Below, one piece after another: positions 48,005 to 60,800 of a stretch of DNA of 64,000 nucleotides. This DNA comes from Hyperoodon ampullatus. Lineage: Eukaryota; Chordata; Mammalia; Artiodactyla; Ziphiidae. The translations under genes and the position numbers were made by a program. The DNA lies in assembly GCA_949752795.1 (NCBI GenBank), contig OX457075.1, forward strand, positions 3,534,001 to 3,598,000, in the 5' to 3' direction. Below the pieces are notes generated by a model. The model made no database searches, was not told the DNA's origin, and saw only the letters and a list, made by a program, of their open reading frames with translations. How positions within the stretch are numbered: position 1 is the first letter of the stretch; each line of letters opens with the position of its first letter.

Positions 48005-48515
48005 GTCTGTGGGCTCTGTGGTAGGCTGAACTGTGTCTCTGAAAAAGATATGGTGAGGTCCTAAACCCCAGAACCTGTGAATGTGACACTATCTGGAAAT
48101 AGGGTCTTTGCAGATGTACTTAGTTAAGATGCAGTCATACTGGATCAGGGTGGGCCCTAATCCAATTACTGGTGTCCTTATAAGAAGGCCACGTGAAGAT
48201 GGAGAGAGAGATTGCATCTATACACCAAGGAATACCAAGGGTTGCTGGCAGCCACCAGAAGCTAGTAGAGGGGTATGGAACAGATTCTCCATTAGAACTT
48301 CTAGAAAGAACCAATCCTGCAGCCACCAGAAGCTAGTAGAGGGGTATGGAACAGATTCTCCATTAGAACTTCTAGAAAGAACCAATCCTGCTGATAACCT
48401 CATTTCAGACTTCTAGCCTCAAGAACTGTTAGAGAATATATTTCTGTTGTTTTTAGCCTTGCAGTTTGTGGTAATTTGTTATGGCAGCCACAGGAAACTA
48501 ATACAGGCCTCATCT
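48005..48515 (+). mobile_element. MaLR-type LTR (MLT1/MST-like)
   Basis: Starts near 'gtggtaggctgaactgtgtc', with 'gggtgggccctaatccaatt', 'ctggtgtccttataagaagg' and the end 'gttatggcagccacaggaaa ctaataca'. Classic MaLR solo LTR. It carries the 71-bp duplication. Confidence 0.75.
48249..48390 (+). repeat. Perfect 71-bp tandem duplication
   Basis: Units 48249-48319 and 48320-48390, both starting CAGCCACCAGAAGCTAGTAG and ending AACCAATCCTG, are identical base for base. Confidence 0.97.
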
Positions 48516-48775
48516 TCACTAATAAATTCTTTTTGATGAAGATTTTTACCATGTAAGTGAACACAGAACAATGGTCAGACAGTAGTTTTATGAAACCACA
48601 GGTATTCTATTTTCTGCAATTAAGGGATGGGAAATGAAAAAAGGACAGAATTCAACACTAAATTCTCACTGCAGGTAACCTCACAGTGGCTGGAAGGTGA
48701 CAGGTGCTGTTCTAGTATTTTAAGAACCTGCCCAGTGTTGGACTTGCCCTAGGAGCGTCTCACTTTCCCATATAA

Positions 48776-48830
48776 GAAAGGAAAGAAAGAAAGGAAGGAA
48801 GGAAGGAAGGAGGAAAGAGAAAGAAAGAAA
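48776..48830. repeat. (GAAA/GGAA)n purine tract
   Basis: A run of mixed GAAA and GGAA units without pyrimidines. Confidence 0.9.
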
Positions 48831-49724
48831 TTAGGATAGCATGCAGCAAACTGCCAGACTACAGAATTCTTCCCAGTGATCACTATGGTACCCAGGATGT
48901 CTGTTTACCGCAGTCTAACCCTGTAACGCTCCACCAGGCTGGCAATCCATTTGCAGCCACATTCAATGTCTGCAAGAACAGAGTTTTGCCAGAAAGTGAT
49001 AGGAAGGATTACAGCAGTTACTGGGTGCAAGAAAAATTACAAAACACTCCTAACATTGTCAACCTCAGATATGGAAGAAGATTTCTTCTTCATGAGAAAA
49101 CAACTGTAATATTTAAAAATTTAATCATTTAGATCAAAAAGTCATGTTCAGGTATGTTTGCAATTCAAGGAAATGTTTGAAAATCTGCTACTGATAAGCT
49201 TAATAATACTTTAAAACATTTACATAAAAAGGAAGCTTCAGCTGGCCAGACTCTAGAGCTGGAAAATTCAGCCCGCGGCCCGTTCCTGCATAGAAAGCTT
49301 GGTTGGGACAGTCACAGCTCTGGTTTACATACTGCCTGTGGCCACTCTCGAACCTCAGAGCTAAGTGGTTGGGACACAGACCACTGTTTGCAAAGCCTAA
49401 AGCAACTACTCTCTGTTCCTTATAGAAAACATTTCTGACTGCTGATCCAGAGGGTCCCACACCCCTAACTGGGATCGTTAAATACTATCGTGAAGATATA
49501 AAACCCTGGAATCTCACTTGAGAAAACAGTTCTAACGCAGTAATTGTTTTGATTTGAGGACCTGGGGTGAAGATGACCCTTTAGATACTATTAATGTCTC
49601 TTATAATCTACTATACCTTCAGGGCCACCCACGCCACTGCCTAGATACTCTGTAACCACCAACACAAAACACTGATGTTTCACTGGACAATGTAACAATA
49701 AGCCTCAATAGCTTTTATACTTAC

Positions 49725-49759
49725 AGATGTTCTTCAAGCTTCTTTTTTAGAAGAACTGA
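49725..49759 (-). CDS. HOOK3: HOOK3 exon 17 (35 nt)
   Basis: A very short exon that encodes SVLLKKKLEEH and the first two bases of the Leu codon finished by exon 18. Acceptor CATTTTCAG|TCA, donor CT|GTAAGT. It follows exon 16 (...GSKAED) directly in the human protein as I remember it; the candidate microexon would insert two residues at this junction. Confidence 0.95.
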
Positions 49760-50743
49760 CTGAAAATGGAAAATAAAAAATAGTTTATTACTTAACATTT
49801 TAACTAATAAATTAACTAATTAAAAAAATTAAGAATACAGTAGCAAATAACTGAGTGAGCCCTCAGTAAGTTCTCTGGTCAAAGAGCTGAAAATACACAA
49901 TGTACCCAAGTTTATTTCTCTTTGATAAGGGAGACAGCAGCCTATAAGTGATAACAGCGATCAGTATAAAATACCCATAAACTGTATGTCTGAATTCTCT
50001 ATTTATAGTCAGGGAAATGAATAAAAAAGCCACTTACGTACAGACCTAATATTCCTGGATGCAACAGGCAAGTAGAACTCTAATAATAATAGACTGTCCC
50101 TAAGACACTTTTTATCTGCTGTATTTTCCTTGCATCATGGGATCAACTTCTGTAAACACTTACTGAATTAATCAGAAGTTTCTGATATGCACAGGTTGCA
50201 AATAGTTTATGTGACAGGATAGAACATGAAAGATGGGATATGCATAGCATTTAATATGCTGGAGAATGCAGCTTTGACTGGGTATTTAAAAAAAGAGTCT
50301 CCTGAGAAGCAGGAGATCAGAACTGACCTAAAATAAACAAAGAATACCGGCATTCTATACAGGACCACCAGGTTTCATAATTAAACTCAGTGCTTGCAGG
50401 GTACACATTACTAATGAATTCTGTGAAACAGTTCACGTTGAGATAAACAGTTACATAATTAATTCAGCCAAACCCAAATAATACGGACTTAGGAAACAAA
50501 CTGTCCAATCAGTCAAGAGCAGCACGGAGGGGAACATACCCATCGCTCCGGGCTCTTCCATTTTCAGTCCCCTGACTTGATAGTGATTACTGTCATCGCT
50601 TATTCAAGCCCATTCTGACACAGCTCTGTAATATTCAAATGCACTTTTTTGCTGAGTATGTCAACTACAGCTAGGTTAGTGGACCACAATGTCCTCTACC
50701 ACTGCTTCCCCCAAACATAGAGAAAGATTGATAACCCTATTGA

Positions 50744-51058
50744 CTTTTTATTTTTTAATAAATTTATTTATTTTATTTATTTATTTTTGGCTGCGTTGGG
50801 TCTTCATTGCTGCACGCGGGCCTCTCACTGCAGTGGCTTCTCTTGTTGCGGAGCATGGGCTCTAGGTGTGAGGGCTTCAGTAGTTGTGGCATGCAGGCTC
50901 AATAGTTGGGGCTCGAGGGCTAAGAGCGTAGGCTCAGTAGTTGTGGCGCACGGGCTTAGTTGCTCCGCAGCCTGTGGGACCTTCCCGGACCAGGGCTCGA
51001 ACCCGTGTCCCCTGCATTGGCAGGTGGACTCTCAACCACTGCGCCACCAGGGAAGTCT
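50744..51058 (-). mobile_element. CHR SINE, long form
   Basis: Target duplication AACCCTaTTGACTTTT (about 50733 and 51060). Confidence 0.93.
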
Positions 51059-51234
51059 CAACCCTGTTGACTTTTGATTACTGCTTGTTCCTTCTCCAGT
51101 ACACAGGGTAAAATGAAAATACTTTAAAAAACACCTTGGCTTTAATTGTGCATTTCTGTCTTGATTAGGCTCTAAGCGAAATTAATTTTTAAATCTGAGA
51201 TAATATATAATAAAATGATTATGTAATGAGCAGT

Positions 51235-51420
51235 TTAATATGCCAGGCACTCACTCAAGTTTGTCATGTGCACTGTCTCATGTCAACCTCACAACCGTGA
51301 GTGATACCAGCCCCATCTCATGGCTGAGGGAGGTGAGGCTGGGGAGACATTCAGGGGCTTTCCAGAGGCAGATCCCAAATTAAAACCCAGGCCTGCCAGA
51401 CCCCGGAGTCTATGCACAGT
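51235..51420 (-). mobile_element. MIR SINE, inverted
   Basis: Antisense MIR order: 'tgccaggcactcactcaagt', 'tgtctcatgtcaacctcaca', 'cccatctcatggctgagg'. Confidence 0.7.
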
Positions 51421-51789
51421 CTTCACCTCCAGTGAAGCCTCTCCAGTGGAAGACTGTTACTCTCATAAAATGTGGCAGCAGGAGGCCAGACTGTGACAGC
51501 AAGCTAGCTTCAAAATACTTTATAAAAACAAACTAGGTATAACAATGGGGGTAGGAGTGGGATGGGAAAAACAAGGAGCAAAGTTCCTTTTAGTCTGACC
51601 TGTTAGGTTTCTGATATCCTTAAAGTATCTTAATTGTAAAGGGCATAAACCTATACGTAATCTTGGTATATTCCTTTTGCATAAAACTCCTGTTAATTTA
51701 AAATTTCAACCACATCAACTATGATGGCAGATAATGTATAAATCAAAAAACTCTTCAATATATAGAAATGAATAGGAAGCCATACTTAC

Positions 51790-51795
51790 GATAGC
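51790..51795 (-). CDS. HOOK3: Candidate 6-nt HOOK3 microexon (Ala-Ile)
   Basis: On the minus strand GCTATC sits between ...CTGCTCAAG and GTAAGTATG. Upstream is a TACTAAT branch-point match (51833-51839), then 37 bases with no AG before the acceptor, pyrimidine-rich in part. The donor is near consensus. A TGC just before the acceptor (51801-51803) fits the SRRM4-type motif of neural microexons. Exon 16 ends and exon 17 starts in phase 0, so inclusion adds Ala-Ile between KAED and SVLL without a shift, immediately before the region reported to bind KIF1C. Splicing itself is inferred; no transcript was seen. Confidence 0.55.
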
Positions 51796-53689
51796 CTTGA
51801 GCAGAAACCATGCCAAGAGACAGAGAGGACATATTAGTATGAAGCAAACACAGCAGCCAACAGAAGGAACGATTTAGTAATTCATGAACAGAAGTAAAAG
51901 ACACGCATTTTTTTTCAAAAATGTACATTTTTCTTTCTTCTATGGTCTCCTCATCCTGTCTTGTTCTCTGGAGTTTTATACACTGTGGCTAGCTCAAATT
52001 ATCCATATGCCTGGATATAACAATGCTTTTCTGCTTCCAAGCTAAAAATAAATGACATAAAAATAATAATAAAAATGTGCAACTCACGCTACTCTGACTT
52101 AAGGTCACATGAAAGGACTGTGCTTTTGATAACAGAAACGGGCAGAAATTACGTTGTTCTTTAGAGAGGATCACTTCCATTTGGCAGGTTGCTCTGTGCA
52201 TTACATATTCCTGAGAAGCAACACTGGAGGTTGGGTGAAAAGAGAGGAGACAACACTGAACACCTGCTGTGGGAAGAACCACACGTCGTGGATCACACTT
52301 CTCTCCACATTATGCTGAGCCCGCCTTCAGAATGAGGCAAGTTTCTATCTGAATCTTTACAGAGAAAACAGCTCTGAGAGAATTTTCAAGAATTTAGAGC
52401 AACACATCTCATTAGCATCTGAGCAGTCAAATACATTGACTAATTTATGCAAATAGTACTTTTAGGCCTGGGAACTCATTTCTGAAATATGGCCTCTTAA
52501 AGCAATGACACACAGCATATTTAATTAGATTTGATAGCCACAGTGATACCTAATCCGGTTATGTAAACACTTTTTTTACAGAATAAATACCTTTCTGTAT
52601 GTTTAAATATAAGTAAGAACAGCAAGTACAATGGTTCTTACACTCTAACACTAAGGCTGAGTGGATCCTGATGTTTCGCCATGTTTACTTCCTAGGATCT
52701 GCACACCCGTCCCCTCTCTACCGTAACAAATCAGCAGGAAGTCTCCTCAACGTTTTCGAGACCAAAACGAAGTCTACATTTACCTCAGTTTAAGGGACCT
52801 AGTGATTTCACTGAACTAAGAAATGTTACCTGCTTTGGTTCACTGCTAAGACCCTCTTAGTTTTACTAGTATTTTCATACACGAAAGGTGGTTTTGCTTG
52901 TGATTTAGCATTCTGGATAAAGGCATGCTTGAAAGTAAACCATGGGATTTCAAACTAGTTCCATTTTAATAAGGGGATGATGTGGTTTAAATGTTGGTGA
53001 GAATTTTAGGAACTGGGAATCAATGTGGGGATCTAAGAAAAACAACCACCACATCAGAGGATAAATTACAGCCCGTCATCTCAGACAGCACGCTGCCAAC
53101 ATAAGCCAGATGGGTGCGTAAGAAACTCATAAAATTAGGTCACCAGTGAGCTTTTTATACCTCACACTCTCAGGTTTTAAGTAATATGCTGTTTTGTTTT
53201 TACACCCTCTTATGTTACTAAGGCTGGATGGAACTAGATGTGTCTACAGTTTTGACGTTGAGTGCCCCAAATGACTCTAACAATGAAAACAACCAAATAG
53301 GTTTATACTCAAAAGCCAGAGTTCACAGCCAATTACTCTGGCAAAAGGAAAAAAGTTACCACCTGACTGAAGCAAAGATTAAACTTCAGTTGTTATCCCC
53401 TCTTCACACTGGTTTTGAGCCCTTTTACAGGTGCAGCTCTATGGTATACAGCTCATTAAATGTAAGGGATCTGCAAAACATGATTGATTTACGCCTGCAT
53501 CAGGGCCTCACTACTACGGGCTGCCGCAGCTCACTGCGAGGGGCGGTGAGCATGGCGCGGTGGGGAGGACCCTGTTCCCGCCTCGGCACACTTACTCTTT
53601 TCTAGGTGAGTGCCCGCCAAGCAGGCAGGGCTAGAGCAGAAGGGCAGAGTGCTAAGGGGATTTTAAAATAGGGCAGCGCGCTTCTATTT

Positions 53690-53790
53690 GAGAGAGAGAG
53701 AGAGCGCGCGTGCGCGCAAGCGGGGGCAGGGGAGTGTGTGTGTGAGAATGTGCGTGTGCACGTGCGAGTGTGTGTGTGTGTGTGTGTGGC
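53690..53790. repeat. Low-complexity (GA)n, (CG/TGCG) and (TG)n
   Basis: Consecutive runs of GA, alternating CG/TG and then TG. Alternating purine-pyrimidine DNA of this sort can form Z-DNA. Confidence 0.9.
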
Positions 53791-54236
53791 GGGGGGCAGG
53801 GGGAGAAAGAGGGCTTCATAAACCTAGAGATGGTAGAATTTTAGAAATGGCACTATTTTCTTAAAATCAATTTTACAACAAACATTGCTACTTGGACATG
53901 TTAAGTTTCTATCAGCATTTTTTTTTTTTTTTTGACCAGAGGCAAAAACCTATACTCTGAATACTGAGGTGAGCGCTTGTAAAACATAAAACTTCAATTA
54001 ATTCTTTAGCTGATAACTACAAGTGAACTTCTAATTCCCAGCAGGGTGAATCTGAAAGTGACAATAAAGTCCTGTCTGGTCCTTTTTATAAGGAATGTTA
54101 GTAAAAGGAAAACACTGTTTCTTTTCTATAACCACTATAATTATAATTATTTTGATACAGACCATCAAATAAAAGTTATAGCTTTTCTTAACGTTATGAA
54201 ACTGTTGGACCATCACTGGTACATAGTAAGACTTAC

Positions 54237-54324
54237 ATCTTCTGCCTTTGAGCCTTGATCCTGTAAAGATTTTTGCAATTCTTCGACTTGTGACTGTACT
54301 TCCAGAAGTCTTTGATTCACCAGC
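54237..54324 (-). CDS. HOOK3: HOOK3 exon 16
   Basis: An 88-nt exon. One base completes Arg (AG|G), then LVNQRLLEVQSQVEELQKSL and QDQGSKAED. Coiled coil. Acceptor TTTCTAG|G, donor GAT|GTAAGT. No disruption. Confidence 0.97.
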
Positions 54325-56364
54325 CTAGAAATCAAAGGTACATTAATTTTCCAAGTTCTGACTAAACTTATGCCTTTTGCCTTAGGTTTTCACATTGGTT
54401 AGAGAAACAGTATAATGAGAAAAAGTCTCATGCTACATTCGTAGTAGCTCACTTTTTTGGTTGTTTTTTTGTATTGCTTAAAATTTCTATGATAACATCC
54501 AATGCAGTGTTCTGGTGGACACATTTTGTTGAGCTGGTATATTTATACACATATATTTATCTGAAATTCACTTCACTGTAGGTTTATTCAAACTGAGTGC
54601 CATGCACCACACTCAGCACAGTGCTAACAGACCCTTGCACTCGAATTTAGTGGGGAGACAAAATGTAAAGAAGTAAAATATGAGCTCAACACTTCAACAC
54701 GGCACACAGCGGTACACACAGGAGTGACGGCTGCTCAGAGAAGCCAGGACTGCACCTAACTGGGTGGAGGAGTTGGGCTTCGCTTGAATGGAGACCAGAC
54801 AGTAAATAAAACGCTTATGTGGTTAAGGGTGGAAAGGGGATGCAAGACCGAGAATTCAGCATGTCCAAAGCGCGCACAGAGGGAGCGGGTACGAAGAGTT
54901 CAGGAACTGTATGGCTGAAGACCAAGTTATGAGGCGAAGGAAGGCTGGAGATGAAACCAGAGGGGAAAAGGAGAGGCTGGGACACCCCTCTGAGAAATGC
55001 AAATGTATTTTTATTTATCCTATAATCGGGCCTAAAATTTTGTTGGGATGGGAATAGCCCAGCCAGCCTTTAAAAATGCTGATTCTGGAGCTCAATCCCC
55101 ATAAATTCTCTAGATCATTAGGATGCAACATTCAGGGGACCAGTAGGTCTTGGACGATGTGGAAGGGTCAGACAGCGTTTCAGAAAGATCACGCTGGTGT
55201 GAAAGTGGAGGAGACCGTCTGGGAAGCCCCACCGGGGCCGGCACAGTGATCACGCCTCCCCCTGAAACAGAAGCGGGTAGAGGCGGGTGCACGGAAAATG
55301 CAAAGGAATACAAGGAGCGAAAAGTAACTTAGGAGTCCGGTCTGAGCTACCGAGGACCATTTACTGAGCAAGGGAATACAGGAGGAGCAGGCTGAGAAAG
55401 CAGCACAAAGGACTTCATTTGGTATTTGTCGAAAATGAAGTGATGAGAGATGCCTGTCGAACAGCTGGACACCTGCACCTGAAGCCCAGCGGGAGGGCTA
55501 AGCTGACCCTCCAGACCCAAGAACCGTTCGGCAATGACTGAAGCCACGAGCATGAGTAACAGTGGCCAGAAAGAATGTGAACCGGCTCGGAGGAGGAACA
55601 AGAGGGGCCACAGCAGACCACCAAGCAAAGGGCTGAGAGAGTAGCCTCGCCCTGGACAGTAATCCAAGGACTGGGAGAGACACAAGCGAGGGCTGTTCCT
55701 GAAACGGAGAACAAGTCTGAGGACGGGGACACGATCCACAATGAAAGCAGTAAAGAGGTGAGGAGAGATAAAGTCCTAAATGCTCCCACTGGACTGGCTA
55801 GTAAGTGCCTGAGTAAAAGCCAGATCGCTCCCAATTAAGGACAAAACAGGGCAATGAATATTTAGGAGCCAAATAGCCAAGAAGTTCAGTAAGAAATTTT
55901 TTTTACTCAACAAGTGACAAGAAATTCTTACTGTAAACCCCTAGGTTCTATAATTTAGTGAGAATCACAGTAAAAAGGCAATAAATCTATAATAATAACT
56001 GATGTCTTTCACACAAAGGAATCTGTTTTTTCACTCAGTGAAAGAATTATCTGAAAACTCATATTCAATATGGAACAGAGGTACATAAGTACGTTGCTAA
56101 CTGTAACTTTGTTTAATCTTCTCAGGAAGCAATATGAAAAATATATCAAACTATAAGACTATTTCAACTATCCATCTTAGACATTTTTGAAATTATTCAG
56201 TCAAAAAATATTGTTACTGGGTGGAGGCCATCATAAATGTCATAAAACATAGTCTAACATATCGATTAAAGCATGGAGCATACACGTACACACACATGTA
56301 TGAACCTATAAAAATATATGTAAATATATACTAAAGAATTTCAACTACAAAATAAATGAGGATT

Positions 56365-56450
56365 ATAATGCTGACCTCATGGGGTTGTTTAGAAAACTAA
56401 GTGAGATAATATGTAAAGGGTGTGCACATAGCAGGTACTCTATAAATGCC
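56365..56450 (+). mobile_element. MIR fragment
   Basis: 'aagtgagataatatgtaaag...gtgcacatagcaggtactct' is the MIR 3' part. Confidence 0.7.
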
Positions 56451-57044
56451 TCTACTTTCTTTCTCCCCCTTCAAGGGTTTAGTTAATCAACATTTTAATC
56501 CAAGTCTAATTACATATAGTTGTCAAGGGGGTGTAGGGAGAGGGTGAGCTTGAGATCACAACCTACTCTGAGCGGGAAGGGAAGGAGGTCACACGTGCTT
56601 CCAGAGAGCTCCCCAAGCCGTGCCAATACGGCTCCACTCTCGACCCCTCACGCCTCTCCTTACATTGCTTGAGGGTCAACAGGTATTACAGATTTTAACA
56701 AATACCAACTTGTTGGGAAAACTAACTGGAAAGGACTTTGGAGGTTTACTACAAACCTCTCCTTCTAAGGTGACACATGGTGGTGAGCAAATTGTATTTA
56801 AGGTCATACAGTTATGAGACTAACTAGAACTGAAACTCTGCCTTCTTGGTGCTAACCCAGTGGTGTCAAAGAGTAAGAGGTTAAGGTACAGACCAGGTAA
56901 TGTAAACACTTATTAAACTCAGTAAGAACAAACTTAAGATATAACTCACTTAAGAAAAAAGCATCCTGTGAGGAGAAGACAGGGGAAACAACGTTTTATA
57001 AATGTGGCAGAAGATAAACTGGCAAGAAAGAGGTTAAGTAGAGG

Positions 57045-57170
57045 CTTTGGAGTCTGGTAGCCTGGGTCTCAGCCCAAATTCCTACATGTGTAAAACTTTT
57101 AATAAAGTAAGACCACATGTTTAAAACACTTAGCACAATGTCTGGAACAACACTGGAACATGTTTGGGAC
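57045..57170 (+). mobile_element. MIR fragment
   Basis: 'ggctttggagtctggtagcc tgggtc' followed by 'cacttagcacaatgtctgga'. The middle is deleted. Confidence 0.6.
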
Positions 57171-57673
57171 AGCAGTTTAATAAATGTTAGCTGCTCTTAT
57201 TACTAGTATTACTGTTACAGATCATAATACCCACAGATGGCTATAATCTAAAGGTAAGCTATCATCAGTGTTGTAATTTAATAAACAAACACAGCTGTAA
57301 ATAACAGGGATTTAGGAGGTAACCAGTCATCCACATGCGCAGTCCTCTACAAATGACAGCTAGCTGTTCTATTTTGAAGGAGAAAGAGTAATAGCTGTAA
57401 GGTCTGTGAAAAACAAGGCAAAGTGTTACAGAAAACGTTGTAGGTGTTGATTCACTGGTAAGAAATTAGTGTTGGGAGAAGGCTCTCCCCACTAACATGC
57501 TAAAAGACAGTGGAGGCCAAGGATGAAGAGGGTAACTCAAGGTGCTCTCAGCATGGGCTCTGCATGATTGCCTGCTGTTTTCTACAATTCCCATTCCTCC
57601 TCCTTCTCTTTTTCCACTTTTTCTAAGTATTTTTAAAAAGTATTCATTATCTATGCTCCTAAGAATTGATATA

Positions 57674-57884
57674 GGGCTTCCCTGGTGGCGCAGTGGTTGA
57701 GAGTCCGCCTGCCAATGCGGGGGACGTGGGTTCGTGCCCCAGTCCAGGAGGATACCGTGTGCCGCGGAGCGGCTGGGCCCATGAGCCATGGCCGCTGGGC
57801 CTGCGCGTCCGGAGCCTGTGCTCCGCAACGGGAGAGGCCGCAGCAGTGAGAGGCCCGCGTACTGCAAAAAAAAAAAAAAAAAAA
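57674..57884 (+). mobile_element. CHR SINE, short form
   Basis: Antisense to HOOK3. Target duplication AAGAATTGATATA (57661-57673 and about 57885). Confidence 0.96.
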
Positions 57885-58893
57885 AAGAATTGATATAAAA
57901 ATGTGTCCTTACATTTATGCTTAATTACGCTCTAATAATCACCCTGGTATTTACACTGTTTGCTGATTCCCCCTCAGCAGCTTTAAAAATTAAAGTTACA
58001 GGAAGAAGGGCAGGATATGTAAAACTATCGTAATAATTTTGACTCTCAAGACTGACTCACACCTGGGAAATGTCAAATCAATCAGGCAGAATAAGCGAAG
58101 AATCTGTAATATCACATAAACTGTGAAACTATTTATAAAATTGTCAAATCCCTCACAAATGACAGAATATCACAGCTCTAAGAAAAAGAAAAGACATCAT
58201 ATGTCTGGTATTTAAGAAACATTTCCAAAAAGGAAAAGAATGAGAGGACTGTCACAATAAATTATAAAAGTAGCCCTTGCCAGAGCAAGCTACTGGTTTA
58301 AAAGTAGTTTGGATAAACTGCCTACTGCAATACTCTTAAAACTTACAAGCAGAAAAGTGATGTTTTGTTAAATATGCAGATTCTAAATTCTCAAAATAAT
58401 TGAATTGTTCATAAGATGGATGACTTCCTATCAGAGTCACAAGAAATAACAGATTAAAAAAAAAAGCCCTATCAATTGAATCATGATGGATCCTACTGTT
58501 TTCCTCATACCAGTCAATTCTTTGAAACATTAGCTTGTAAAAACAGGGTAAACTCTACTAATATAAGCATGACTATGAAGTAAAATTGTCTCGAAAGACT
58601 GTGAATAAATCGTGACTTTTTTTAATCCTCTAGTTTTAATTAGTGATTAAAAAGGGAAAATGGTAGGACTTTGGTATCATTTTGCCAGAAGAGCTAAAGA
58701 CAGGAATGCTATTACAGAGACACTATACTTTTGGGCAAATATGCCCATGAGTGGAAAAGTGGAAAAAAGTACTCTTGAAATGAAATGGAATAACACACTT
58801 TCACTTTTCAAACCACAACTCAAACCTTTAAGGGAATCAAATCAAGGTAAATAGAGAAAACCTGTGTCCAAACTGCTGCCATGTGCCTCCTAC

Positions 58894-59034
58894 CTGTTCT
58901 CTGTCTCCAGTTCATTTTTCCGTAGGCTGGCATCATCTAGAAGGCTCTGCAATAAGGCGATTTTTTCATTGTCTGAACCCTCTTGGTTAATTTTTAACAT
59001 CTTATTCTCATGCTGAAGACGAATAAGTTTCTCC
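58894..59034 (-). CDS. HOOK3: HOOK3 exon 15
   Basis: A 141-nt exon. One base completes Arg, then 46 codons EKLIRLQHENKMLKINQEGS, DNEKIALLQSLLDDASLRKN and ELETEN, then AG of the next Arg. Central coiled coil. Human, as I recall it, has Leu for Ile in KMLKINQ and Asn for Ser in DDASLRK. Acceptor TGCTCTCAG, donor AG|GTAGGA. Confidence 0.97.
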
Positions 59035-59989
59035 CTGAGAGCAGAAGCAAAACGGATTAACGTAGTTACCAAAATCCAGCTATGCACTGTTATAGATTTA
59101 ATACACAGAGCAGAAATGAAAAACAAAGTACCTGGAAAGAATTTAGCTCCTGTTGTAACTGGCTGAGACATTATATTTCAGGTCTTAAGCACTTTCTTTT
59201 TAGAATGGACAATCTGAAGATAACAGAATCCCCATATAGCATGACTTGTAATGAATGAGGTTTCAAAATCCTATTTCCTTTCTGATTTAAGCATTTAAGC
59301 TGTGAATGATTTAAGCATTTAAGCTGTGAATGCACCTATGTATTTGTTCTTTGGTTCTCGTCAACAAAACATCATCTCTAGTGCTATGCTCTTACATTAC
59401 CAATAATTTGGTGGCAAGATGTAACATTCAACGAAGAATGCCTTCAAGACATGCAGTCCATCCATTCCTGTAGATACGGTAAAACTGTAGTCTTGTAACA
59501 AGACAGATTATCAGAGGCAGGTTACTGGACTGCATTGTTTTGGGCTCTTTGCGTGATGCCACATGCTTACACTGAGGGATGCTAAAAGCAACAGCCACAC
59601 AAAACTTGCCACTATGAATACTGCAGGGATGATATAATTGAACATTAATTCACATGACGATATCATTGAAGATATACGTCTTGAAGATAGAATTAGTCCT
59701 TTATGTTAGAGAGGGTCATCTCTAGAGGGCCGCATGAAGAAGATATTACTATCCATACCAGATGCTATGAAAAACTGTGCTTCTCATGGAAAAAGAAAAA
59801 ACAAAAGCGAAATATCAAACACACACAAAACATTCTGCTCTTATTTTGTAAACACTGTAAACCTTATAAAGTACTTTAACTTTTGCTACTGAAAAGATGA
59901 GAGTCAAATCTGTAACCCAACTCAAGCAGTTACACAGAACTTGATATATTTTGTAAACTGAAAAAAATGACTTCATCATATTTGTCAAT

Positions 59990-60800
59990 TACAAAGTAAA
60001 ACAAGCTCATTGTAGGGTGAAAAAGATAAATGAGAAGAAAATACAAACCCTCCATAACCCTGCAGTGCAAAATAATTACTGCTGAAATACAGCCTTCTAA
60101 CTTTATGCATACGTACAAACATGCAAACAGTTGTAAAAATGAATCTCACAGTACCTGTTACATTGGTATCTGCTATTTACACTTAACTTTTCACAATCTT
60201 TTCATAGCATTAAATTTTATACTTTAATATTTTAAATGACATGTTAAAATATATAGACGATCATTATTTAATTCACACCCAATTATTGGGCATTTAGATT
60301 ATTATCAATTTTGAACTTTAACATGTTATTAATGATTAGCTTTATAAATATCCTTTTGTGTATATCCTTGGGTATTTCCTCAGAATTAATTCTCAGAAAA
60401 GTAATTTTTCTGTCAAAAGATAGGCACATTTTTTAGACAACATACACATTCTGCCAAACTGCTCAAAAGAAAAGTTGTACAACCACAAGAAAAAAATTTT
60501 TTTGGTAATTATGTGTGGTTATGGATATTAACTAGACTTAATACGGTAATCATTTCACAACATACACACATAGCAAATCATTATGTTGCATACCTAACGC
60601 TGTTACACAGTTATATGTCAATTATATCTCACTTGAAAAAGATTGTATCACTTTAATCTTTTACTCCTAGCTTATGAGGTTTCCAATTTCTCCACACCCT
60701 TAACATCAGTGAAAATCATCACTTTTAACAGATTTTTGCAAGCTGGAAGATCAAATTTCATTATGCATCAAGAATACTGACCCATGGTCTATGATATACA
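59990..60800 (-). mobile_element. Old L1M-like sequence, antisense
   Basis: 'tattgggcatttagattatt', 'cctcagaattaattctcaga' and 'ctccacacccttaacatcag' follow the order of an antisense L1M 3' end. Heavily diverged. Confidence 0.55.

Larger units (their letters stand above)
45420..49724 (-). other. HOOK3 intron 17
   Basis: About 4.3 kb: old antisense L1M pieces (45790-48000), a (CA)n tract, a MaLR-type LTR with an internal 71-bp tandem duplication, and a (GGAA)n tract. The rest (48520-49724) is unique. Confidence 0.85.
49760..54236 (-). other. HOOK3 intron 16
   Basis: About 4.5 kb. It holds one CHR SINE, a MIR, the candidate microexon, a purine/CG/TG low-complexity tract and otherwise unique DNA. 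An ORF at 53228-53605 shows no known domain. Confidence 0.85.
54325..58893 (-). other. HOOK3 intron 15
   Basis: About 4.6 kb with one CHR SINE and two MIR pieces. 55030-55850 is GC-richer and may be an old, unassigned repeat. No exon signal. Confidence 0.8.

Noticed and set aside
53228..53605. A 125-codon ORF in HOOK3 intron 16
   Set aside because: No domain, no codon pattern or conserved motif visible; a length like this occurs by chance in 64 kb.
55030..55850. GC-richer open frames on both strands in HOOK3 intron 15
   Set aside because: Overlapping frames on both strands without recognisable product; probably a decayed repeat.
58890..59171. An extra HOOK3 exon or frameshift just upstream of exon 15 (open frame MSQPVTTGAKFFPG...)
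   Set aside because: The human protein has ...AAEIVTPEI before REKLIRL, and that sequence is found at 62149-62218 with matching phase. The 59040-59171 frame is chance open intron.
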